Below, in pieces: positions 16,034 through 24,632 of a stretch of 64,000 bases of DNA; position 1 is the first letter of the stretch; the number at the start of each line of letters is the position of its first letter. Under the pieces are notes generated by a model. The model was given only the letters and a program-made list of their open reading frames with translations, was not told where the DNA came from and made no database searches. This DNA comes from JBBQZP01 sp038207585 (GTDB lineage: Bacteria > Pseudomonadota > Alphaproteobacteria > Rhodobacterales > Rhodobacteraceae). The translations under genes were made by a program, and so were the position numbers. The stretch covers positions 54,959-118,958 of the forward strand of contig JBBQZP010000006.1 of the NCBI GenBank assembly GCA_038207585.1, given 5' to 3'.

Positions 16034-17635
16034 ATGCCCGTGTTTTTCCGCCGTCCGATTTCAATCGTTCTGTTTGTCCTTGCAGCTTTCGCACTGGTCG
16101 CTCTGGCATCTGGCGCGCGGGCGCAGGTGTCACCGTTCACTCAGGCGCTGGCACAGGACGCCGCCCGGGATGATGCGGTAGCGGGCTTTTACAAAGATCG
16201 CGGCTACACCGAATTCTGGACCGGAGCCGATGCCGCCGACCGGCGTGCAGCACTTTTCAGTGTGCTGGCACAGGCGTCTGATCAGGGCCTGCCTGTCGGG
16301 CGCTATGATCCCGAAGCGCTGATGCAAGCCTTTCGCGCCGCACAGACCGAAGGCGACAGGGGCCGTCTGGAAGTGGCGATGTCGCTGGCCTTGCTGGATT
16401 ATGCGCGCGATGTGCAGACCGGAATTCTGGTGCCCGCAAAGATTGACCCCACCATTGTGCGCGATATTGCGGTGCGCGACCGGCGCGGGAATCTGGATGC
16501 GTTCGCCACGTCTGATCCGCTGATATTCCTGCACAAGCTGCCGCCGCAAGCCCCCGAATATGCGATGCTGGCAAAGGCCAAGATCGGGCTTGAGACTGCC
16601 GTTGCGGCAGGCGGCTGGGGCGCGACGATTGCTGCGCAAAAGCTGGAACCGGGGCAAGACGGGCCCGCCGTCATTGCGCTGCGCGACCGGATGATCGCGA
16701 TGGGCTATCTGTCCGCATCGGCCACCGCTACCTATGACGAGGCGCTGCGCCGCGCGGTCGAATCGTTCCAGACCGCTCACGGCCTGGATGCCGATGGTGT
16801 GGCAGGCGCAGGTACGCTGGCCGAGATCAACATTGGCCCACAGGCCCGCCTGCAATCGGTCATCGTGGCGCTGGAGCGGATGCGCTGGATCAATTTCGAT
16901 CTGGGCAAGCGGCATATCTGGGTCAACCAGACCGATTTCACCGCAAAGATCGTCGATGACGGCAAGGTTACATTCTCGACCCGTTCGGTGATCGGGCGGC
17001 AGGATTTCGATCGCCGGACGCCGGAATTTTCCGATCTGATGGAATACATGGTCGTCAACCCGACGTGGAGCGTGCCACGCTCAATCACCGTAAAGGAATA
17101 TCTGCCGCTGATGCAGCGCAACCCGAATGCGGCGGGCCATCTGAAGCTGATCGACCGGTCAGGCCGTGTCGTCAGCCGCGCCTCGGTCAATTTTGGCGCC
17201 TATACTGCGAAGAATTTCCCCTATGCCATGCGGCAGCCGCCATCAGACGGTAACGCTTTGGGTTTGGTGAAATTCATGTTCCCGAACAAATGGAACATTT
17301 ACCTGCATGATACACCGTCTAAATCCCTGTTTGCCAATGAGATACGGGCGTTTAGCCACGGTTGCGTGCGGCTGGCCGACCCGTTCGATTTTGCCTATGC
17401 GTTGCTGGGGCCGCAATCGGCCGATCCCAAGGCGGAATTCCAGTCGCACCTGCGCACCAAGTCGGAATCGGTAATCCGGCTGGCCGAACCGGTTCCGGTT
17501 CATCTGGTCTATTTCACCGCCTTTCCAACCGCGCGGGGCGAGATGACCTATCGTCGTGATATCTATGGCCGGGATGCGGCTATTTTTGCGGCACTCAAAG
17601 CCGCCGGGGTGGTCGTGGCCGACGTTCAGGGTTAG
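16034..17635 (+). CDS. YcbB-like L,D-transpeptidase
   Basis: 533 residues. A signal-anchor segment at about residues 8-30 is followed by a large scaffold domain, a peptidoglycan-binding domain at about 215-255 (ESFQTAHGLDADGVAGAGTLAEIN), and a YkuD catalytic domain with the active-site SHGCVRL near residues 441-447 (catalytic Cys about 444). It matches the large LdtD/YcbB type, which makes 3-3 meso-diaminopimelate cross-links in peptidoglycan. It opens a plus-strand series with an LpxD-like gene 38 bp downstream, then ACP and KAS genes; a DUF882 endopeptidase is transcribed divergently. Start ATG 16034 gives a good signal sequence. Confidence 0.9.
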   Translation: MPVFFRRPISIVLFVLAAFALVALASGARAQVSPFTQALAQDAARDDAVAGFYKDRGYTEFWTGADAADRRAALFSVLAQASDQGLPVGRYDPEALMQAFRAAQTEGDRGRLEVAMSLALLDYARDVQTGILVPAKIDPTIVRDIAVRDRRGNLDAFATSDPLIFLHKLPPQAPEYAMLAKAKIGLETAVAAGGWGATIAAQKLEPGQDGPAVIALRDRMIAMGYLSASATATYDEALRRAVESFQTAHGLDADGVAGAGTLAEINIGPQARLQSVIVALERMRWINFDLGKRHIWVNQTDFTAKIVDDGKVTFSTRSVIGRQDFDRRTPEFSDLMEYMVVNPTWSVPRSITVKEYLPLMQRNPNAAGHLKLIDRSGRVVSRASVNFGAYTAKNFPYAMRQPPSDGNALGLVKFMFPNKWNIYLHDTPSKSLFANEIRAFSHGCVRLADPFDFAYALLGPQSADPKAEFQSHLRTKSESVIRLAEPVPVHLVYFTAFPTARGEMTYRRDIYGRDAAIFAALKAAGVVVADVQG

Positions 17636-17673
17636 ACCCTTGGGCAGGCCGCCCAAGTCAGGACATCTGCCAC

Positions 17674-18768
17674 ATGACCGACCACAGCATCCGCGATATC
17701 GCCGCAGCCCTTGGGGCCGATGCCGCGGGCGATCTTGATCTTTTGATCTCGGGCGCGAGTGAACCCGCAACGGCAGGTCCTGATGCTCTGGCGCTTGCTA
17801 TGGACCCGAAGTATGCGGCCGGTCTTGCGCAGGGGCGGGCGCGCGCAGCGGTGGTCTGGCAGGGCGCCGACTGGCAGGCGATGGGCCTGAAAGCTGCGAT
17901 TTTCGCGCCAAGGTCGCGCCTCGCGATGTCAGGGCTGACACGGATGCTTGATCCGGGGCCGGATATCGCGCCGGGCATTCATCCGATGACGGTGATTGAT
18001 CCCTCGGCGCAGATCGGTGAGGGTGCTGCGATTGGCCCCTTCGTGGTCATCGGCGCTGGCGCTGTGATCGGCGCGCGGGCGCGGATTGCCAGCCATGTCA
18101 GCATCGCGGAACGGGCGGTGATCGGGGATGACGCGCTGATCCTGCAAGGCGTGCGCATCGGCGCGCGGGTGCGCATTGGCGCAAGATTCATCGCGCAACC
18201 GGGGGCCGGCATCGGCGGCGACGGGTTTTCCTTTGTCACCCACGAAAAATCCGGGGTCGAGGAAATTCGCCAGACCCTCGGGCTGCGCGCCGAGATCCGT
18301 CCGCAAGCCTGGGTCCGCATCCACTCGCTGGGGTCGGTCAACATCGGCGACGATGTCGAGGTGGGGGCGAATGCCTGCATCGACCGGGGCACGATCCGCG
18401 ATACCGAAGTGGGTTCGGGCACCAAGATCGACAATCTGGTGATGGTCGCCCACAACGTGACCATCGGGCGCGACTGCCTTTTGTGTTCGCAGGTTGGCAT
18501 CGCGGGTTCTGCGCGGATCGGCGACCGGGTGGTGCTTTCGGGGCAGGTCGGGGTGAATGACAATATCTTTGTTGGCGACGATGTGATTGCGGGCGGTGCG
18601 ACCAAAATCTTCACCAATGCGCCTGCGGGCCGGGTGCTGCTGGGCTATCCGGCGGTGAAGATGGAAACCCATATCGAGATGCAAAAAGCGCTGCGCCGCC
18701 TGCCGCGTCTGGCGGCCACCGTTGCACGCCTTCAGAAAGCAGTTTCAAAGCCGGATCAGACCGACTAA
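17674..18768 (+). CDS. lpxD: LpxD-like UDP-3-O-acylglucosamine N-acyltransferase
   Basis: 364 residues with the LpxD layout: a mixed N-terminal uridine-binding domain (about 1-105), a left-handed beta-helix of hexapeptide repeats (about 110-325, many I-G-x-x-A-x and V-G-D-D-V units), and C-terminal helices. The catalytic-His block MVAHNVTIGRDCLL is present. LpxD transfers a 3-hydroxyacyl chain from ACP to the amino group of UDP-3-O-acyl-glucosamine in lipid A synthesis. The usual neighbours (bamA, fabZ, lpxA, lpxB) are absent; instead a dedicated ACP and a KAS enzyme follow. It could be a second LpxD-type acyltransferase with a special acyl donor, or the only lpxD; the rest of the genome would decide. 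Confidence 0.85.
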   Translation: MTDHSIRDIAAALGADAAGDLDLLISGASEPATAGPDALALAMDPKYAAGLAQGRARAAVVWQGADWQAMGLKAAIFAPRSRLAMSGLTRMLDPGPDIAPGIHPMTVIDPSAQIGEGAAIGPFVVIGAGAVIGARARIASHVSIAERAVIGDDALILQGVRIGARVRIGARFIAQPGAGIGGDGFSFVTHEKSGVEEIRQTLGLRAEIRPQAWVRIHSLGSVNIGDDVEVGANACIDRGTIRDTEVGSGTKIDNLVMVAHNVTIGRDCLLCSQVGIAGSARIGDRVVLSGQVGVNDNIFVGDDVIAGGATKIFTNAPAGRVLLGYPAVKMETHIEMQKALRRLPRLAATVARLQKAVSKPDQTD

Positions 18769-18795
18769 TTCTGACGCAGCGCGCAGGAGGCGGAC

Positions 18796-19056
18796 ATGGC
18801 AGAGGTCAAGGACAAGGTCATCGCGATCATCGCCGAACAGGCCGTGCTGGACGTGGCGGATGTAAAGATGGACTCCACGCTGGAAAGCCTTGGCATCGAC
18901 AGTCTGGGGCTGGTGGAGTCGATCTTCGCGATTGAAGAGGCGTTCGATATTCAGGTGCCGTTCAATGCGAACGAACCGTCGCAATCGGATTTTGACATCT
19001 CGTCCGTGGCGGCCATCGTCGCGGCGGTTGAAAAACTGGTCGCCGGGCCTGTATGA
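18796..19056 (+). CDS. acyl carrier protein (specialised)
   Basis: 86 residues with the four-helix ACP pattern. The phosphopantetheine attachment Ser is in LGIDSLGLVESIFAIEEAFDIQVP; the residue after the Ser-Leu is Gly rather than the Met/Asp typical of housekeeping AcpP, which marks a specialised carrier. It lies 27 bp after the LpxD-like gene, with an AGGAGG site, and its stop overlaps the start of the KAS gene by 4 bp. The pairing with LpxD and KAS recalls AcpXL systems of rhizobia, where a dedicated ACP carries very-long-chain acyl groups for lipid A; that comparison is inference. Confidence 0.92.
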   Translation: MAEVKDKVIAIIAEQAVLDVADVKMDSTLESLGIDSLGLVESIFAIEEAFDIQVPFNANEPSQSDFDISSVAAIVAAVEKLVAGPV

Positions 19057-20264
19057 ACCGCGTTGTCATTACGGGTGCTGGCACGATCAACGCGCTGGCG
19101 CATGATGTAGCGGGCACGCTTGAGGCGTTCCGCGAAGGGCGTTGCGGCATTTCCGAGCTTGATATCCGCGACAAGGATCGGTTGTCGATCCAGATCGGCG
19201 GGCAGGTCCACAACTGGGACCCGGAGACGCATTTCAACCGCCAGCAGATTGTTCTGTATGACAAATTCACCCAGTTCACCCTGCTTGCCGCGCGCGAGGC
19301 CGTGGCGCAATCGGGGCTGAATTTCGATGGCCGTCTGGGCTATGACGCGGGCGTTGTTCTGGGCACGGCAGGCGGCGGCGTCAACACCTGGGATGACAAT
19401 TATCGCGCCGTCTATGAAGAGGGCAAGAACCGCGTCCATCCGTTTGTTGTGCCCAAACTGATGAACAACGCCGCTGCAAGCCATGTGTCGATGGAGTTCA
19501 ACCTGAAGGGCCCCAGCTTCACCGTAGCGACGGCCTGCGCCAGTTCCAACCACGCGATGGGGCAGGCGTTCCATATGGTGCGGTCGGGCATGACCAAGGC
19601 GATGGTCACCGGCGGGTCGGAATCGATGCTGTGTTTTGGCGGGATCAAGGCGTGGGAGGGGTTGCGCGTGATGTCGAAAGACGCCTGCCGCCCGTTCAGC
19701 CTGAACCGCAACGGCATGGTGCAGGGCGAGGGGGCCGCAATCTTCGTCTTCGAAGAATACGAACACGCCCGCGCCCGCAAGGCCGAGATTCTGGCCGAGG
19801 TGATCGGCTTTGCGATGACTTCGGATGCGTCTGATATCGTGATGCCATCCAAACAGGGGGCGGCGCGGGCAATCTCCGGTGCGCTACGCGACGGGCGGCT
19901 GAACGGCGAGGAGGTGGGCTATATCAACGCCCACGGCACCGGCACGGCGGCCAATGACAAGACCGAATGTGCGGCGGTGGCGGATGTGTTCGGGCATCAC
20001 GCGGATCGTCTTATGATATCCTCCACCAAATCCATGCACGGGCATCTGATCGGTGGCACGGGTGCGGTGGAATTGCTGGCCTGCATCATGGCGCTGCGTG
20101 ACGGGGTGATCGCCCCGACAATTGGCTATGAGGAACCCGACCCCGAATGTGCGCTGGATATCGTGCCCAACACCGCGCGCGAGGCGAAAGTTGACGTTGT
20201 GCTGTCAAACGCCTTTGCCTTTGGCGGGCTGAATGCTGTGCTGGCGCTGCGCCGCGCGCCCTGA
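19053..20264 (+). CDS. beta-ketoacyl-ACP synthase, FabF-like
   Basis: 403 residues of the KAS I/II family, which condense malonyl-ACP with an acyl-ACP. The Cys-His-His triad is intact: VATACASSNHAMG (Cys near 162), INAHGTGTAANDKTE, and STKSMHGHLIGGTGAVE. The C-terminal NAFAFGGLNAVLAL is typical. It is divergent from housekeeping FabF, and the ATGA overlap with the ACP gene shows it is dedicated to that carrier. Together ACP and KAS probably build or extend a special acyl chain for the LpxD-like enzyme upstream. No ketoreductase or dehydratase is nearby, so housekeeping FabG/FabZ would have to serve. Confidence 0.9.
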   Translation: MNRVVITGAGTINALAHDVAGTLEAFREGRCGISELDIRDKDRLSIQIGGQVHNWDPETHFNRQQIVLYDKFTQFTLLAAREAVAQSGLNFDGRLGYDAGVVLGTAGGGVNTWDDNYRAVYEEGKNRVHPFVVPKLMNNAAASHVSMEFNLKGPSFTVATACASSNHAMGQAFHMVRSGMTKAMVTGGSESMLCFGGIKAWEGLRVMSKDACRPFSLNRNGMVQGEGAAIFVFEEYEHARARKAEILAEVIGFAMTSDASDIVMPSKQGAARAISGALRDGRLNGEEVGYINAHGTGTAANDKTECAAVADVFGHHADRLMISSTKSMHGHLIGGTGAVELLACIMALRDGVIAPTIGYEEPDPECALDIVPNTAREAKVDVVLSNAFAFGGLNAVLALRRAP

Positions 20265-20291
20265 GCCTGCACCCTGAACGCCGGGCATGAA

Positions 20292-20324
20292 AACGCCGCG
20301 CGCCCGGATGGGTCGCGCGGCGTT
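20292..20324. terminator. bidirectional terminator between KAS and ialB-like genes
   Basis: A perfect 11-bp stem, very GC-rich with A/T feet (20292-20302 with 20314-20324), between two converging genes. Confidence 0.7.
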
Positions 20325-20334
20325 CGTCGTCTGA

Positions 20335-21036
20335 TTACTTCTTCACCGTCGCCAGCAGCGCGTCATAGGCCGCCGTAAAGCCTTTCAGCGAGATCGTCAG
20401 TTCCACCTTCTGATCGGGGGCCACGGCAGGCACGATTGTAACCTTGCCGACATTGCCCTTTTTCATCGCCGCCAGATCCTCGCCCGTCAGACCGATCCGC
20501 GAAAGGCAGCCCTCACGCGTACAGAAACTGAACGGATAGGTGCGCGCCTTGTTGGTATCCACCTGCAGGGTCAACTGTTCGGTCAGTTGCGTCTCCAGCG
20601 GGGCCAGAACGGTTGCACCTGCCACGGCTTTTTGGCCGGCGGGCAGCGGGAACATGGTGAATTCGGCAACCGGATTGTTGGTCGCGTCGTTCAGAAGCTG
20701 GTAAAGCTGGCATGGATCGTCACCATCCTGCGCGCGCACGCAGCGCACTTCCCAATCGTCATGCTTGGACAGCGAATAGATCGACCCCGGGCCATCGGCC
20801 GGCGGCGCGCCAACCTCGGTGCCAAGCGGCAGTTCGTCGACCGGGGCGGCAGGGGTTGAACCCGCATCCGGAGCCGCCGTTGTGGTGGTATCGGGTGCTG
20901 CATCCGTTGCAGCGGGGGCGGTTGCGTCGGGCGTTGCTGTTGCATCGGGCGTGGTCGCATCCTGCGCCAAGGTGGCCGAGCCAATGCTCAGGCAAAACAA
21001 AGCAACGGTCAGGGTCTTGAGGCTATTCATCGACAT
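20335..21036 (-). CDS. invasion-associated locus B (IalB) family protein
   Basis: 233 residues. A signal peptide (ending near residue 25 at TLAQ) precedes a Thr/Ala/Pro-rich linker (about 25-70) and an IalB domain with DDWEVRCVRAQDG, QLYQLLND and the paired-Cys segment FSFCTREGCLSRIGLTGEDL. IalB was first tied to erythrocyte entry by Bartonella, but the family is widespread in free-living alphaproteobacteria and its molecular role is unclear; it is probably periplasmic. ATG at 21036 or two codons later both give good signal peptides. It is monocistronic and converges with the KAS gene. Confidence 0.9.
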   Translation of the reverse strand: MSMNSLKTLTVALFCLSIGSATLAQDATTPDATATPDATAPAATDAAPDTTTTAAPDAGSTPAAPVDELPLGTEVGAPPADGPGSIYSLSKHDDWEVRCVRAQDGDDPCQLYQLLNDATNNPVAEFTMFPLPAGQKAVAGATVLAPLETQLTEQLTLQVDTNKARTYPFSFCTREGCLSRIGLTGEDLAAMKKGNVGKVTIVPAVAPDQKVELTISLKGFTAAYDALLATVKK

Positions 21037-21186
21037 CGTGGTTCGTCCTTGCGTGATTTGGGGCGGTTTACCACGCCTCTGCGGCGGAGTCAGGGGCGAA
21101 ATTCCCCGATTGACGGAGTTGTGCGGCGGGGGGCGTGGCCAGGGTTAGGGGCGCCGGGCCGCCGGTTACGTCGCGCCGTTGCCAAA

Positions 21187-21256
21187 TAAAAAAGGGCCGG
21201 ATAACCGACCCTTTTCGTGATTTTTGAAGCTCCCTGTCGGACCTGGCCGACTTATT
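21187..21256 (-). ncRNA. candidate small RNA 1 with own promoter and terminator
   Basis: On the minus strand a TTGACG box (21286-21291) and a TAGCGT box (21263-21268) are separated by 17 bp, giving a predicted start near 21256. The transcript would be about 70 nt, with a small hairpin (GTCGG...CCGAC) and an 11-bp terminator stem (21190-21200 with 21205-21215, including one U-G pair), then TTTTTTATTT. No ORF fits. It contains an almost exact antisense copy of part of candidate small RNA 2 (see findings). Confidence 0.5.
21190..21215 (-). terminator. intrinsic terminator of candidate small RNA 1
   Basis: An 11-bp stem with a TTAT loop and a T-rich tail in the minus direction; no annotated protein gene ends here on that strand. 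Confidence 0.6.
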
Positions 21257-21325
21257 GCGCAGACGCTATGGCGGATAACCGCCTGCGTCAACAGGAAATC
21301 TGGCATATTTTTCGCCCATCCGGTC

Positions 21326-21420
21326 AAAAAAAGCCGCGCCTTTCAAGGGGCGCGGCCAGTCTGACAGGGAGGAAACCCGCATCTGGCCCGCAGAGGGATA
21401 AATGCGGACAAGTTCATTCT
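21326..21420 (-). ncRNA. candidate small RNA 2 with anti-Shine-Dalgarno loop
   Basis: A minus-strand terminator (stem 21333-21340 with 21349-21356, then seven T) has no protein gene feeding it. Just upstream of it (higher coordinates) are two further hairpins: 21388-21392 with 21403-21407, and 21355-21359 with 21383-21387. The loop of the second exposes CCTCCCT, complementary to ribosome binding sites, as in alphaproteobacterial small RNAs with CCUCC-type loops. The 5' end and promoter are unclear; about 21410-21420 is a guess. Confidence 0.4.
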
Positions 21421-21478
21421 GGCACATTCCGGTTAACAATGTATTTTCGCGATCAACCGGGTAGGGGGGACATCAGCC

Positions 21479-23029
21479 ATGGCCGAACAGGACAGTATTT
21501 TCGTAGGTGGCGGCGGTGAAGGCTACGGCTTGCCGCAACAGCTTTTGCTGAAATACGGCAACCGGCACGGGTTGATCGCGGGCGCCACCGGCACCGGCAA
21601 GACGGTGACCCTGCAAATTCTGGCCGAAGGCTTTTCGGCGGCGGGCGTGCCCGTGTTCATGTCGGATGTGAAGGGCGATCTTTCGGGCGTGGCCGTGGCT
21701 GGATCACCGACCCAAAAGCTGAACGATGCGTTCCAGAAGCGCAGCGAGACGATTCATTATCCGCTGACCTACAGCACCTTCCCCGTCACCTTCTGGGATC
21801 TGTTCGGCGAGATGGGCCACCCGATCCGCGCCACGGTGTCCGAGATGGGCCCCCTGCTTTTGTCGCGCCTGCTGGAGTTGACCGAGCCGCAGGAAGGGGT
21901 GCTGAACGTGGCCTTCCGTCTGGCCGATGAAGAACAGCTTCCCCTGCTGGACCTCAAGGATCTGCAAGCGATGCTGGTGTTCATCGGCGAAAATGCAAAT
22001 GAGATCAGCACCCGTTACGGCCTTGTCTCCACCACCTCGATCGGGGCCATTCAGCGCCGGCTGCTGGTGCTGGAAAATCAGGGGGGGGCGAAACTGTTCG
22101 GCGAACCCGCGTTGCAACTGGCCGACCTGATGCTGGTTGATGCCGACGGGCGCGGCCGCATCAACGTGCTGTCGGCGGAAAAGCTGATGGCCTCGCCCCG
22201 GCTTTATGCGACGTTCCTTCTGTGGCTTTTGTCGGAACTCTTTGAAGAATTGCCCGAAATCGGTGACCCCGACAAACCAAAGCTCGTGTTCTTCTTTGAT
22301 GAGGCGCATCTGCTGTTCAACGACGCGCCCAAGGCGCTGGTCGACAAGGTCGAACAGGTCGCGCGCCTGATCCGGTCAAAGGGGGTGGGCATCTACTTCA
22401 TCACCCAGAACCCCGCCGATGTGCCCGACGTGATTCTGAGCCAGCTTGGAAACCGGGTGCAGCACGCGCTGCGCGCTTTTACCGCGCGCGATCAGAAAGA
22501 TTTGCGGATGGCGGCGGAAACCTACCGCGACAACCCGCGCTTCAAGACCGAGGACGCGATCCGCGATGTCGGCACGGGCGAGGCTGTGACCTCTTTCCTT
22601 GAGGCCAAGGGCGTTCCGGGCATTGTCGAGCGCACGCTTGTGCGCCCGCCGTCATCGCAGCTTGGCCCGATTGATGCGGTAACTCGTGCGCAAGTGATCG
22701 CAGCGTCGCCCCTGAACGGCAAGTATGAGGCGATGATCGACCGCGACAGTGCGTTCGAGCGTTTGCGCGCGCGCGCAGCATCCGCGGCGGACGAGGCCGC
22801 CAAGGCGGAAGAGGCGAAAGCGGACGCCGCGCGTGACGATGACGGCCTTCGCAATGCGCGCCGCTATGACGGCGGCACAACGCAGCGCAGCACGACCAAG
22901 CGCAGCACCTCCAGCCGGTCCGACAGCATCGGCACCGTGCTGGTGAAAAGTTTCGCGCGCCAGTTGGGCAGCCGGTCCGGGCAGGCGATTATCCGCGGAG
23001 TGCTTGGGTCGCTGTTCAAAAGCCGCTGA
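21479..23029 (+). CDS. HerA-like ATPase of the DUF853/YjgR family
   Basis: 516 residues. A P-loop ATPase with Walker A GATGTGKTVTLQ near residue 37 and Walker B KLVFFFDEAHLLF near 270, of the FtsK/HerA superfamily; E. coli YjgR is the nearest well-known member. A sensor-like YFITQNPADVPD follows. The C-terminal 100 residues are Ala/Lys/Arg-rich and end in a Ser/Thr-rich basic stretch, then SRSGQAIIRGVLGSLFKSR. HerA proteins usually partner the NurA nuclease in end resection or act as DNA translocases; no NurA gene is adjacent, and the DUF853 branch has no established role. Confidence 0.88.
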   Translation: MAEQDSIFVGGGGEGYGLPQQLLLKYGNRHGLIAGATGTGKTVTLQILAEGFSAAGVPVFMSDVKGDLSGVAVAGSPTQKLNDAFQKRSETIHYPLTYSTFPVTFWDLFGEMGHPIRATVSEMGPLLLSRLLELTEPQEGVLNVAFRLADEEQLPLLDLKDLQAMLVFIGENANEISTRYGLVSTTSIGAIQRRLLVLENQGGAKLFGEPALQLADLMLVDADGRGRINVLSAEKLMASPRLYATFLLWLLSELFEELPEIGDPDKPKLVFFFDEAHLLFNDAPKALVDKVEQVARLIRSKGVGIYFITQNPADVPDVILSQLGNRVQHALRAFTARDQKDLRMAAETYRDNPRFKTEDAIRDVGTGEAVTSFLEAKGVPGIVERTLVRPPSSQLGPIDAVTRAQVIAASPLNGKYEAMIDRDSAFERLRARAASAADEAAKAEEAKADAARDDDGLRNARRYDGGTTQRSTTKRSTSSRSDSIGTVLVKSFARQLGSRSGQAIIRGVLGSLFKSR

Positions 23030-23214
23030 CCCGGCGCAATTCCGCAACAATAAGGCAATCGGGGCGGCCAGGATGCGCCAAAGGCCGTGCAATGGCCCGG
23101 TGATCACCCGAACTTTGCCCCACCTCCGCCCGATTTCATGGACAATGTGACCTTCGAAACATCGGCTCACGTCTCGGGGGAGGCGTGGACTGATCCTGTT
23201 GCAAGGGTCTGCAT

Positions 23215-24615
23215 ATGACACTGACGGCTGCCGAACAATTTGGAATTGAACTGATCAACCGCGCCCGGCTTGACCCATTGGGGGAAGCGCGGCGGTACGG
23301 CGTTTCGTTGAACGATGATCTGGCGTCTGGCACTATTTCGGGAACACCGAAACAGGCTCTGGCCCCGAATGCCATCGTGGCAACCGCCGCAGAACGGCAC
23401 GCAAACTGGATTCTGAGCACTGATAACTTTTCGCATACCGGGGCAGGCGGGTCTGATCCCGGTCAGCGCATCGCGGCGGCGGGTTACAAATTCAACGGCA
23501 CCTGGTCTTGGGGTGAAAATCTTGCCTATTCCAGCCTTGGCGGCGGCCTGACCGTCAACAGCGTGATTGCGTCGCATCATGCGGCCCTGTTCCACAGTGC
23601 CGGACACCGCGAAAACATCCTGCGCGACAGCTACCGTGAAATTGGCTACAGCCAGCAAATCGGTAACTTTCAGGGCTCCAACGGGTCGGTCGTCGCCGAG
23701 AATTTCGCCAGCCGCAGTGCCGATAAGTTCGTGACGGGTGTGGCCTATGATGACCGCAACCATAACAACTTCTATTCCATCGGCGAAGGTGACGGCGGTA
23801 TCCGCATTGCCCAGACCGGCGGCGCGGCGGTCACAACAGGGGCCGCTGGTGGCTATGGCCTGAAGGTCGTGTCGGGGTCATCGGTCAGCGTCGAACTGGG
23901 GTCCGCCGGAAGTATTGCAAAGCTGGTCGTCAACACCAACGCGGGCAACGTGAAGGTCGATCTGGTGAACGGCGACGAGTTGTGGATCGCAGGCCATGCG
24001 CGGCTGGTATCGGGGATCAACGACGCCACCCTTCTGGGTGTCGCCAACTACAACCTGATCGGCAGCCGCAGCGGTGACGCGCTGACAGGCAATGCCGGCA
24101 ACAACCGCATCGGGGGCGGTTATGGCAACGACACAATCCAAGGCGGCGCGGGCAAAGATGCACTTTATGGCAGCACCGGCAATGATGTCGTGAACTCGGG
24201 CACCGGCAACGACGTGCTGCGCGGCGGCTCTGGCAATGACAAGCTGTTCGGCGTCGGCGGAAATGACCGCCTGTTCGGCGAAAGCGGGCGCGATTATCTG
24301 TCGGGCGGCATTGGCAACGACACAATCGCGGGCGGGCGCGGGCTGGACAAGCTGTACGGCGGCACGGGTGCGGATCATTTCGACTTCAACAAGGGTGACG
24401 GCTACGACATCCTTTATGATCTGAAATCGGCACAGCGCGACGTGCTGGAACTGGATCACAACCTTTGGTCGGGCAACCTTACCGCCCGTCAGGTGGTGGA
24501 AAAGTTTGCCATCGACAAGCCCAGCGGCACGGTTCTTGATTTTGGCGCCGATGCGATTGCGGTGCTGCATGTGACCGACCACCGCGCCCTTGCCGCGATG
24601 ATCGACATCGTTTGA
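23215..24615 (+). CDS. CAP (SCP/PR1) domain protein with RTX repeats
   Basis: 466 residues without a signal peptide. Residues 1-170 or so form a bacterial CAP domain: QFGIELINRARLDP, AAERHANWIL, DNFSHTG, WGENLAY and HSAGHRENILRDSYREIG carry the conserved His/Glu/His cavity residues. A linker domain of about 100 residues follows, then about ten GGxGxD repeats (about 280-385), and a C-terminal domain typical of type I secretion substrates. Bacterial CAP proteins are mostly of unknown activity. The layout means secretion in one step through an ABC exporter, with calcium folding the repeats outside. Confidence 0.88.
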   Translation: MTLTAAEQFGIELINRARLDPLGEARRYGVSLNDDLASGTISGTPKQALAPNAIVATAAERHANWILSTDNFSHTGAGGSDPGQRIAAAGYKFNGTWSWGENLAYSSLGGGLTVNSVIASHHAALFHSAGHRENILRDSYREIGYSQQIGNFQGSNGSVVAENFASRSADKFVTGVAYDDRNHNNFYSIGEGDGGIRIAQTGGAAVTTGAAGGYGLKVVSGSSVSVELGSAGSIAKLVVNTNAGNVKVDLVNGDELWIAGHARLVSGINDATLLGVANYNLIGSRSGDALTGNAGNNRIGGGYGNDTIQGGAGKDALYGSTGNDVVNSGTGNDVLRGGSGNDKLFGVGGNDRLFGESGRDYLSGGIGNDTIAGGRGLDKLYGGTGADHFDFNKGDGYDILYDLKSAQRDVLELDHNLWSGNLTARQVVEKFAIDKPSGTVLDFGADAIAVLHVTDHRALAAMIDIV

Positions 24616-24632
24616 TCGCAACCGTCCGACGC

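Larger units (their letters stand above)
21037..21478. other. 442-bp intergenic region
   Basis: Between the divergent ialB-like and HerA-like genes. It holds the two candidate minus-strand small RNAs and must also carry both genes' promoters. No protein-coding frame is convincing. Confidence 0.6.
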
